Assembly: GCA_025455445.1 (NCBI GenBank)
Contig: JALOMN010000094.1
Coordinates: 1-6,553, forward strand
Reading direction: 5' to 3'
DNA length: 6,553 nt
DNA from: Cyclobacteriaceae bacterium
Lineage (GTDB): Bacteria > Bacteroidota > Bacteroidia > Cytophagales > Cyclobacteriaceae
Below, in pieces: positions 1 to 5,661 of this stretch (its first letter is position 1; every line of letters begins with the position of its first letter). A model generated the notes under the pieces. That model was given only the letters and a program-made list of their open reading frames with translations. It had not been told where the DNA came from and searched no databases. Made by a program: the position numbers and the translations under genes.

Positions 1-1601
1 TGTGCACCTTTTACATTATCAATGCGGCATAAAACTTCTTCCGGATCGCCTTCCCGCTCGCAGGCAACTACCGTGTACTCTTTCTTTAAGTCAATGGCTT
101 TGCCTTTAATTTTCATCCAATTAACACGTTTGCCCAACTCATTGTGCATGGTAAAATTCACTTCCATGCCTTTGAATCTAATCACCCATCCACCAAAACG
201 TTTGGCGGGATCTTTGGCAAATACATTATTTAACTCACGCTCCATCCAATCCCAAAGTTGTTGTCCGGTTACAGAAGCTTGCCGTGCATTTGAATCTACT
301 GGTAGCATACTCCACAAAAAATCGTTGGTAATCTCTGCATAGCCTTTTGCTTTATCGGGAACCAATGGCGGACAGAAGCGAAAACCATTAGATAGTGCCA
401 CGTCTGGTTTAAGTTTCCACATCAACGCATCGGTGATCATATTATCCATCGGGTTTTCGATTACATAATATCGCACTAAGGTATTTTTAGTTCGACCAAT
501 TACTGTATCCAAATGATCGCGATAAGGCTCACGCGCCTGCTTTACCAATTCTTCCATTTCTGCATCGGGCTTGTAACGATCCGGATCAACATCAAGCAAT
601 TGATAATGTTGATCTTTCACTTTACCATCCTCTACTACAAAATCAAGTTTAGAAACAAATGAACCGAACGCACCGGGCTCAGTTACCTTTGAATACTTCC
701 CTTCAATGGGTTTGCGCACACGCTCATGGGTGTCGGCACCAAGAATATAATCTGCACCATCCACGTACGACTGATTGGCGAGATCCACCTGCTGCGCAAG
801 GCCCATGTGAGTTATTAAGAACACCATACTGCACTTTTCATAATCACGCAATAAGCGTATGTATTTTGCCACGTTTAATTCAGGCTTTGTAAAAGTGATG
901 CCATAACTATAGGCAGGAGATTGGCGCTTGGGGGTGAGCGGATCGTTGTATCCGATAAATCCGATTTTTATTCCACCTATTACTTTCGTCCAGTAGGGTT
1001 GAAAAATCAGTTCACCTTTAAATTCATCAGATGTATCATGAAACATGTTTGCGCAAATTTTAGTAGCCTCATAGGCGCCCAAATCACGTTGCATCATTTC
1101 CTTGCCATATACTACTTCCCAATTGCCAGGCAAAATCAAATCATAACCGATATTATTCATCAATGGCACAATAGCCTTTCCTTTGGATAGAGCTGCAACT
1201 CCGCTACCCTGAAAACAATCACCGGCATCGAGTATCAGTGTGTTAGCAGGATTTTCTGCTTTCAATGTATGCAACATGGTTTTTAACACCGCCATACCGC
1301 CACGCTTTTTATACACTGGTTTGCCTTGTTCGAGAAAAAATTCATCGTGAGGCAGAATCTGTCCATGTATATCTGCCGTGTATAAAACTGTAAAGCGAGT
1401 AGCCTTTCCATCGAGCACTGCCTTATTCTTAATTATTTCATTGAGATGTTTGTCTTCAGTATGCTGCACGGCACCTGCTACGGTAGTACCCAATAAAGAA
1501 AGCCCACCAGTAAGTAGTGCTGCCGATTTAATAAAATCTCTGCGTGTGTTGGCAGAACCACAACTTCCACACCCACAACCCGATTCATGTGTTGACTCCA
1601 T
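1..1601 (-). CDS. soxB: SoxB-like thiosulfohydrolase / 5'-nucleotidase-superfamily metallophosphatase, Tat-exported (3' end cut by window)
   Basis: The reading frame is open from an ATG at 1601 to the left edge: 533 codons with no stop. SoxB proteins are, from memory, about 560-580 residues, so only the C-terminus is missing. A Tat signal (TRRDFIK at 19-25, then a hydrophobic stretch to about 45) predicts periplasmic export. Calcineurin-like dimetal motifs follow: DIHGQ at 77-81, GDCFQG at 127-132, GNWE at 159-162, THMG at 264-267 and GADTHER at 288-294. The C-terminal 5'-nucleotidase domain contains CEREGDP near the edge. True 5'-nucleotidases carry GNHE-D; the Trp at 161 recalls the GHWE of SoxB, which hydrolyses sulfate from the SoxY-bound thiosulfate intermediate. 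The nearby rhodanese and DsrE genes support a sulfur role. Odd points are a CxCxxC (9-14) ahead of the Tat motif and Asp290 where nucleotidases have His. No Shine-Dalgarno is visible. A nucleotidase or another SoxB paralogue remains possible. Confidence 0.72.
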   Translation of the reverse strand, partial: MESTHESGCGCGSCGSANTRRDFIKSAALLTGGLSLLGTTVAGAVQHTEDKHLNEIIKNKAVLDGKATRFTVLYTADIHGQILPHDEFFLEQGKPVYKKRGGMAVLKTMLHTLKAENPANTLILDAGDCFQGSGVAALSKGKAIVPLMNNIGYDLILPGNWEVVYGKEMMQRDLGAYEATKICANMFHDTSDEFKGELIFQPYWTKVIGGIKIGFIGYNDPLTPKRQSPAYSYGITFTKPELNVAKYIRLLRDYEKCSMVFLITHMGLAQQVDLANQSYVDGADYILGADTHERVRKPIEGKYSKVTEPGAFGSFVSKLDFVVEDGKVKDQHYQLLDVDPDRYKPDAEMEELVKQAREPYRDHLDTVIGRTKNTLVRYYVIENPMDNMITDALMWKLKPDVALSNGFRFCPPLVPDKAKGYAEITNDFLWSMLPVDSNARQASVTGQQLWDWMERELNNVFAKDPAKRFGGWVIRFKGMEVNFTMHNELGKRVNWMKIKGKAIDLKKEYTVVACEREGDPEEVLCRIDNVKGA

Positions 1602-1630
1602 GTATTTATTTTTATGTTGCTTTTAATTTA

Positions 1631-1638
1631 GAAAGGTA
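1631..1638 (-). promoter_or_regulatory. Putative -7 element of the SoxB-like gene promoter
   Basis: Read on the minus strand this is TACCTTTC, matching the Bacteroidota -7 consensus TAnnTTTG at all fixed bases except the last. It lies 29 bp upstream of the ATG at 1601 and starts exactly 21 bp after the Crp/Fnr-type operator at 1660-1675. Transcription would begin near 1626, leaving an AT-rich leader of about 25 nt. No TTTG-like -33 box is evident, which fits an activator-dependent promoter. The match is short, so the equal spacing at the second promoter is the main support. Confidence 0.45.
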
Positions 1639-1645
1639 TGAAATC

Positions 1646-1661
1646 CAGAAATCGATTTCTG
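1646..1661. promoter_or_regulatory. Perfect 16-bp palindrome in the SoxB-like gene promoter
   Basis: CAGAAATCGATTTCTG is identical to its reverse complement. It lies between the Crp/Fnr-type operator, which it overlaps by two bases, and the putative -7 element, so it would cover the -33 region. It could be the operator of a second dimeric regulator, probably one that blocks polymerase. It has no counterpart at the similar promoter near 5490. With no central loop it is unlikely to act as a terminator for the dipeptidase gene. Its function is inferred from position only. Confidence 0.4.
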
Positions 1662-1675
1662 TGACTTATGTTACA
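1660..1675 (-). promoter_or_regulatory. Crp/Fnr-type operator upstream of the SoxB-like gene
   Basis: The plus strand reads TGTGACTTATGTTACA, a TGTGA-N6-TTACA dyad close to the classical Crp form TGTGA-N6-TCACA. It differs at one internal base from the site at 5510-5525. Its centre is 36.5 bp from the end of the putative -7 element, placing it near -41 from the predicted start, the usual class II activator position. It begins 14 bp after the dipeptidase gene's TAG stop. The regulator and its signal cannot be named from this window. Confidence 0.6.
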
Positions 1676-1689
1676 AACGACAACAGAAA

Positions 1690-2847
1690 CTATTCCGGCA
1701 AGTTTCTCAAAAAGAAATCGCGAATGTTTCCTCCCATGATGAGTTCAATTTCTGCTCGGGTAAAACCTTCCTTTTCAAGGGCTTGCAGCATTAACGGTAA
1801 GCCGGTAGCGTCAAAGTGAGTTCCGATGGCACCATCAAAATCAGAGCCTAATGCCACATTTTTGACACCAATCCTATCAGCCACATATCGAATACTTTTT
1901 GCCGTTGCCGCAGCATCAGTGCCACATACAGAAGTTTCCCACAAGCCAATACCAACCAAACCATTTCTCTTTCCAATTTCGACAAGGTGTTTATCGGAAA
2001 GATTACGTTGATTGTCACACACTCCTTTTACACCGGTATGCGAAACAATCAGCGGTTGGGTAGTAAGTGCTAATATGTTATCAATTAATTCGGGTGATGC
2101 GTGCGCCAAATCAATTGTAATCTTTAATTCATTCATCTTTCGAATCAGTATTTTACCCGCATCAGTTAGACCACCTTTATTTATACCATGAGCGGAGCCT
2201 CCCCATTCATTGTCAAAAAAGTGTGTAATACCTATGTAACGCACACCCGCATTATAAAAAACGTCAAGATTGTTAATTTCATTTTCAAGACAATGAGCGC
2301 CTTCCAGTCCTAACATGCCAGAGGTAAGTGATGAATTCTTAGATCGATCGGCAAGAAATTGTGTCAAGTCACTACGTGAAGTAAGCACACGAAAATCACC
2401 ACGCGATTTATCAGCAAAATGATATAGCTGATTAATCTGATGCAGTGCTCTTTCCTTCGCACTAAACCAGGTAGCCGGTGGCCTGAGTTGAGCAAAACTC
2501 AGCAACCCAATCTGATCTGATTTATCGTCATTTCGTTCAATATTTATTCCTGCCGGAACCTTGCTCACAATCGTAAATACCTGCAAAGCCATATTGGCTT
2601 GTTGCATGCGTGGCAAATCTACGTGGCCATAGTTGTGCTGGCGAAAAAAATCACGATCCCACAAAAGCATATCACAATGGAGATCGGCAATAAAAGGAAT
2701 GGAATCATACCAGGGGTATCTGTCAGTCTCTGCAATGCGTGTAGTAACAATGTTTTTGGTTTCATCAAAATAGCGTGGTGCATAACTAAAAAATAATACC
2801 ACACATACCGAAACTAATGCAAAGATGATAATGACAATTTTCTTCAT
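1690..2847 (-). CDS. Membrane dipeptidase, peptidase family M19 (renal dipeptidase type)
   Basis: This 385-residue protein is a complete M19 metallodipeptidase, a zinc enzyme family that cleaves dipeptides (some members accept D-amino acids). The metal ligands expected from the family are visible: HCD (His57, Asp59), GLEG (Glu182), DLAH (His249) and SHTG (His270). The conserved GSDFDG (334-339) follows, and QRNLSD (280-285) stands where bacterial members usually have PRNLSD. An N-terminal hydrophobic segment (3-22) is a signal anchor; Cys15 is not in a good lipobox. The protein therefore probably sits on the periplasmic face of the inner membrane. It begins 61 bp after the DUF983 gene with no obvious terminator between, so it may be read through from the upstream operon. 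There is no clear link to sulfur chemistry beyond location, although turnover of Cys-Gly from glutathione is a known activity of some family members. Confidence 0.93.
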   Translation of the reverse strand: MKKIVIIIFALVSVCVVLFFSYAPRYFDETKNIVTTRIAETDRYPWYDSIPFIADLHCDMLLWDRDFFRQHNYGHVDLPRMQQANMALQVFTIVSKVPAGINIERNDDKSDQIGLLSFAQLRPPATWFSAKERALHQINQLYHFADKSRGDFRVLTSRSDLTQFLADRSKNSSLTSGMLGLEGAHCLENEINNLDVFYNAGVRYIGITHFFDNEWGGSAHGINKGGLTDAGKILIRKMNELKITIDLAHASPELIDNILALTTQPLIVSHTGVKGVCDNQRNLSDKHLVEIGKRNGLVGIGLWETSVCGTDAAATAKSIRYVADRIGVKNVALGSDFDGAIGTHFDATGLPLMLQALEKEGFTRAEIELIMGGNIRDFFLRNLPE

Positions 2848-2908
2848 GTACGAAAATAAGCAATTACATGATGATGACAGTCCCGCACTAATTCAGAGTA
2901 ATCTTCCC

Positions 2909-3286
2909 CTACTTGCCTTCTGGCTTTTTATAACTCACAAAAAAGTTAAGATAAATAGCACGCGAAAACCGATAGGTTAATGTAAATAACAAAGCAGAAG
3001 CCACTACAATTGCAACGATGTACACTTCGGCTGGTGGGTCAAATAATACTTTTAATGCCACATAAATCGTGGCAAATAATGCCACTTGTAAACCATAACT
3101 CACATACATGGCACCACTATAAAAATTAGGCTCAAGATAAAAACGCTGTCCGCACTGCGAGCACTTCTCAGGCATGTCTGCATAATGTTTTAAGTTGAAA
3201 GCTCCGGAATTCCATAATTCACCTTCATGGCAATGAGGGCACTTTTGATATAGAATACTATATAGTGCAGTTTCCTTCAATTTCAT
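2909..3286 (-). CDS. DUF983 family zinc-ribbon membrane protein
   Basis: This 125-residue protein matches DUF983, a family of unknown function. It opens with a cytoplasmic-type zinc ribbon made of CPHC (Cys16, Cys19) and CSQC (Cys42, Cys45). The family signature follows: Glu-Pro-x-Phe-Tyr-x-Gly-Ala-Met-Tyr-Val-Ser-Tyr at about 52-64. Two hydrophobic segments (about 59-79 and 84-106) and a basic tail complete it. It is the last gene of the tight minus-strand operon and its start overlaps the stop of the desaturase-family gene in an ATGA, so the two are probably translationally coupled. The family is widespread in Bacteroidota and Proteobacteria, and nothing in the sequence shows what it binds apart from the likely zinc. 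A role alongside the neighbouring membrane enzyme is inferred only from the coupling. Confidence 0.9.
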   Translation of the reverse strand: MKLKETALYSILYQKCPHCHEGELWNSGAFNLKHYADMPEKCSQCGQRFYLEPNFYSGAMYVSYGLQVALFATIYVALKVLFDPPAEVYIVAIVVASALLFTLTYRFSRAIYLNFFVSYKKPEGK

Positions 3287-4152
3287 TTTTGTCTGTTGAG
3301 TGGGTAAATAAACTGTTGCCAGAAAGTTTTAGGGAAATTGTCATCACCATCAAAGCCCAACTTTTCATCCCGACCATTTTTAGGAATGTATGCAGTTTGA
3401 AAAAGATAATCCCATATGCTTAAGCTGATTCCATAATTCACACCATACTGGTTCGGTATTTTCTTCGCATGATGCCAGATGTGCATGGCAGGATTATTTA
3501 ACAAATACTTGAGCGGGCCATAGGTTATATAAAGGTTTGAGTGATTAAGATGCCCGATGGCTACTGCTATAATATGTATCACAAAAAAATCCTGCAAACC
3601 AAAACCAATCATCGCCAGCGGAATATATTGGATAGACTTATACAATATCGTCTCCATCCAATGAAAACGCAAGTGCGCGGCAAAGCCCATCTCTTCTACA
3701 GAATGATGAACCTTATGAAACTCCCACATCCAGGGCACACGATGCAACAGTCTGTGAATATTCCATTGTATAAAGTCGGCTATTACAAACATCAATAATA
3801 ATTGTGTCCAGGCAGGCCAGGTTTTAATTTCAATTGCAACCAGGTTGGTGATTCCAAACACCGACAGAAAATCATTAAACAGATTTACACCAATATTAGA
3901 GATGGCATTGTATCCGATTAGTGAAAACAGGAAAAAGTTGAAAAACATGTAAAAGCCATCCAGCCAGAAGTCTTTGCGAAATACCGATTGACCTTTTCTC
4001 CACGGCACAATTATCTCCAATGCCCACACAAACAAAGAAAGTCCTACCAACCACCAGAAGTAATTGTGCCAGCCCGGATATGCAACTTCGTTGACGAGAT
4101 AATTCCAGTAACCGGTATATGAATCCACCACTATTTTCCAATAATGCTCCAT
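3283..4152 (-). CDS. Fatty acid hydroxylase / sterol desaturase superfamily integral membrane protein
   Basis: This 289-residue membrane protein carries the histidine clusters that bind the di-iron centre in this superfamily: HRLLH (133-137), HKVHH (146-150), HLNH (201-204) and HIWHH (224-228). Hydrophobic segments lie at about 31-50, 66-86, 114-130 and 172-200, placing the di-iron site on the cytoplasmic side as in relatives. Members hydroxylate or desaturate lipids such as fatty acids, sterols, carotenoids or alkylglycerols; the substrate here is not readable. The start is 11 bp after the second rhodanese gene, and the 3' end overlaps the DUF983 gene by ATGA, so it is embedded in the sulfur-handling operon. 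Because many Bacteroidota make sulfonolipids, a link between sulfur supply and lipid modification is conceivable, but that is speculation. Confidence 0.9.
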   Translation of the reverse strand: MEHYWKIVVDSYTGYWNYLVNEVAYPGWHNYFWWLVGLSLFVWALEIIVPWRKGQSVFRKDFWLDGFYMFFNFFLFSLIGYNAISNIGVNLFNDFLSVFGITNLVAIEIKTWPAWTQLLLMFVIADFIQWNIHRLLHRVPWMWEFHKVHHSVEEMGFAAHLRFHWMETILYKSIQYIPLAMIGFGLQDFFVIHIIAVAIGHLNHSNLYITYGPLKYLLNNPAMHIWHHAKKIPNQYGVNYGISLSIWDYLFQTAYIPKNGRDEKLGFDGDDNFPKTFWQQFIYPLNRQK

Positions 4153-4163
4153 GTATCTATCAA

Positions 4164-4664
4164 TTATTTATCATACACTTTTGTTCCCTTGTTTAACCAA
4201 ATTCCCCAGGTGCTGCTATAGGCATGTACTTTATCTGTTTTCGCACCTTTATTATCCACTACTTCATTGCCTTGATTCACCCATTCGAAAATTCCACCAT
4301 ATAGATTTGATACATCTGTAAACCCTGCTTGTAGCAACTTCTCTGCAATCTTTTCACTTCTATAACCAACCGAACAATACACCACAATCTTTTGATTTCT
4401 GTTTAACTCCTTGAGTTGTTCAATATTAAACTTATCGTAACCCACATAAATTGAATTTTTTATATGACTTACTTCATACTCGTTAATTTCGCGTGCATCC
4501 ATTATTAAAAAATCCTTTAGTGCTTTTACTTGCGCTACAGAAACCTCTGGTGTTGAATGTGATAAGAACGCCTTTAACGTAAGGTTATATGCACTGTTTT
4601 CAACCTGCGCTGTGGAAACTAAAAATGAGAACATCAAAAAAACTACTGACGTTGTAATTTTCAT
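4164..4664 (-). CDS. Secreted rhodanese-domain protein (second of two)
   Basis: This is a 166-residue single-domain rhodanese with a Sec signal peptide (about 1-19, cleavage after STA before Gln20), so it is predicted to be periplasmic. The fold spans about 41-136 with DAREINEY (56-63) near the start and the active-site loop CSVGYRS (97-103). Cys97 would carry the persulfide and Arg102 closes the loop in the usual CxxGxR pattern. A GGIFEW motif (123-128) ends the domain. A tail of about 30 residues beyond it (137-166, rich in Lys, Tyr and Trp) is not part of the usual fold. Rhodaneses move sulfane sulfur between thiosulfate or persulfide donors and thiol or cyanide acceptors. Its ATG overlaps the TGA of the first rhodanese gene (ATGA). 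Two different exported rhodaneses in tandem suggest separate donor and acceptor roles rather than redundancy. Confidence 0.92.
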   Translation of the reverse strand: MKITTSVVFLMFSFLVSTAQVENSAYNLTLKAFLSHSTPEVSVAQVKALKDFLIMDAREINEYEVSHIKNSIYVGYDKFNIEQLKELNRNQKIVVYCSVGYRSEKIAEKLLQAGFTDVSNLYGGIFEWVNQGNEVVDNKGAKTDKVHAYSSTWGIWLNKGTKVYDK

Positions 4665-5044
4665 TTTACGATTGGCTTTTTAGCCTGAATCCAGCCATTG
4701 ATACCACCTTGCAAATCATATATTTCTTTAAACCCCATACTAGAAAGCATACTTGCGGCAGAAGCGCTGCGACCACCTACGGCACAATATACAAATACTG
4801 GTTTTGATTTATCCAGTTTGGCAACACGGGTCTGAAAGTCACTGGAATAAAAATCCATTAACGTGGCTTGGGCCAAATGCCCTTGCGCGTATTCACTCTG
4901 CGTGCGCACATCTAATAGAGTAGCACTTTTAAGTTCTTTCATCTTATTCTCAAACTCTTGTGGTGTAACCTTGCGCGAAGTTTGCGCAGAAGCGGTAAAG
5001 GAAACAAGCAAACTAAGAAGTAATAATTGCAGCGTATATCTCAT
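4661..5044 (-). CDS. Secreted rhodanese-domain protein (first of two)
   Basis: This 127-residue protein is a signal peptide (about 1-20, cleaving in SAQ) plus one compact rhodanese domain. It shows LLDVRTQSEY (43-52), the GHL segment (55-57), the active-site loop CAVGGRS (87-93) with Cys87 as the persulfide carrier, and GGINGW (113-118) near the C-terminus. The length is normal for a stand-alone periplasmic sulfurtransferase. It starts 14 bp after the stop of the DsrE-like gene and overlaps the next rhodanese by four bases, so it belongs to the same transcript. Its loop resembles small stand-alone rhodaneses of the PspE/GlpE type; the substrate in vivo is unknown. With the DsrE-like partner upstream it probably forms a sulfur relay outside the cytoplasm, which is an inference from gene order. 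Confidence 0.93.
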   Translation of the reverse strand: MRYTLQLLLLSLLVSFTASAQTSRKVTPQEFENKMKELKSATLLDVRTQSEYAQGHLAQATLMDFYSSDFQTRVAKLDKSKPVFVYCAVGGRSASAASMLSSMGFKEIYDLQGGINGWIQAKKPIVK

Positions 5045-5058
5045 GGTTAATAAATTTT

Positions 5059-5463
5059 TTAAAATCCTAGTTTAACATATAGCCAATCAGCCTGCTGTTT
5101 TTTTATTATTTCAGCAAGACCATATGGAACGGTTTGCGCAAAAGGCACCAGATCATCTTTCTTAATATTTTTTTGACTCATTGTAAACTCACATCCTGCA
5201 AAAGACACATTACTTAACTTCATCTTGTCCAATTTATTGATGTAATAAGATTTTGATTTCATTAAAAAATCAAGACCTGGCCCGTGGCATACAAGTTCAA
5301 TCTCTGCTCCAGGAAACTCTTTCTTAAGATTTCCAATTTGATTTACAATTGATTTATGCACCAATGTGTCAGAGGACTGCAATTGCAGGATTATTTTGGG
5401 TTGTTGCTGAGCAAACGTAAACAATGGTATTGCCAATAAAATCAGAAAAAGAGTCCGTTTCAT
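5059..5463 (-). CDS. Exported DsrE/F-like family protein (putative sulfur carrier)
   Basis: This 134-residue protein has a Sec signal peptide (about 1-18, cleaving before Gln19) and a DsrE/F-like domain. Features typical of the family are visible: LVCHGPGLDFLMK (57-69), FAGCEFTM (88-95) with Cys91 at the position of the conserved family cysteine, the KKDDLVPFA segment (101-109), VPYGLAEI (112-119), and the closing Gln-x-x-x-Trp-x-Tyr-x-Lys. Cytoplasmic relatives such as DsrE and TusD carry persulfide sulfur on that cysteine. The signal peptide here implies that the equivalent chemistry happens in the periplasm. It is the first gene of the operon with the two rhodaneses. The start ATG is preceded by an AT-rich leader without a Shine-Dalgarno, and a Crp/Fnr-type operator lies 47 bp upstream. 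Cys59 is a second thiol whose role is unknown. Confidence 0.85.
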   Translation of the reverse strand: MKRTLFLILLAIPLFTFAQQQPKIILQLQSSDTLVHKSIVNQIGNLKKEFPGAEIELVCHGPGLDFLMKSKSYYINKLDKMKLSNVSFAGCEFTMSQKNIKKDDLVPFAQTVPYGLAEIIKKQQADWLYVKLGF

Positions 5464-5480
5464 AGTTTATATAGTTTCTA

Positions 5481-5488
5481 CAAAAATC
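5481..5488 (-). promoter_or_regulatory. Putative -7 element of the DsrE-rhodanese operon promoter
   Basis: On the minus strand this reads GATTTTTG, matching TAnnTTTG except at the first base. It begins exactly 21 bp after the Crp/Fnr-type operator at 5510-5525, the same spacing as at the SoxB-like gene, and lies 17 bp before the ATG at 5463. A competing match, TTAGTTTG at 5488-5495, fits equally well by sequence but not by spacing. The predicted transcript start is near 5476. Confidence 0.42.
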
Positions 5489-5509
5489 AAACTAATTATT
5501 GAATACAAC

Positions 5510-5525
5510 TGTGACTTTTGTTACA
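5510..5525 (-). promoter_or_regulatory. Crp/Fnr-type operator upstream of the DsrE-rhodanese operon
   Basis: The plus strand reads TGTGACTTTTGTTACA, identical to the site at 1660-1675 except for one base in the spacer. The half-sites TGTGA and TTACA are separated by six bases. The centre is 36.5 bp from the end of the putative -7 element, the class II activator position for the minus-strand operon. It is also 136 bp upstream of the divergent gene at 5662 and might influence that gene, but no matching promoter element is seen on that side. Confidence 0.62.
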
Positions 5526-5553
5526 CGAGATGCAAATAGAAATTAAAAGACTT

Positions 5554-5576
5554 TTGTCATCCTCTTTTGATGACAA
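5554..5576. promoter_or_regulatory. Inverted repeat upstream of the DUF6799-like gene
   Basis: TTGTCATC and GATGACAA form perfect 8-bp arms around a 7-bp spacer (CTCTTTT). The repeat lies in the 198-bp divergent intergenic region, 85 bp before the ATG at 5662 and 28 bp from the Crp/Fnr-type operator. Its half-site TGTCATC differs from TGTGA, so it is probably a site for another dimeric regulator of the plus-strand gene. The rest of 5577-5661 holds no recognisable TAnnTTTG promoter match. A weak purine run (AAGAG) sits just before the start codon. Confidence 0.4.
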
Positions 5577-5661
5577 CAATCATCACCATCTGAGTAAACT
5601 ATGTCACATCTATCAATGTCTAAGAGGCGAACTTTAGAACAATAATTAAACACTAAGAGTT

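Noticed and set aside
22..1190. Plus-strand open frames in the left part of the window
   Set aside because: They lie antisense to the SoxB-like gene, have no domain-like composition, and are overlapped by a 533-codon minus-strand frame with clear family motifs.
1378..2011. Plus-strand open frames around the SoxB-like gene start and the dipeptidase C-terminus
   Set aside because: They are shadows of the M19 dipeptidase and SoxB-like genes and would run through the promoter between them.
2848..2908. Promoter or terminator between the DUF983 and dipeptidase genes
   Set aside because: TATTTTCG resembles a -7 box but abuts the ATG too closely, no stem-loop with a T run is present, and the TTACA/TGACA pair there is direct rather than inverted.
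5592..5625. Possible third Crp/Fnr-type site containing ATGTCACAT
   Set aside because: Only one half-site resembles the motif; the partner half TTACA/TGTGA is missing at the required six-base spacing.
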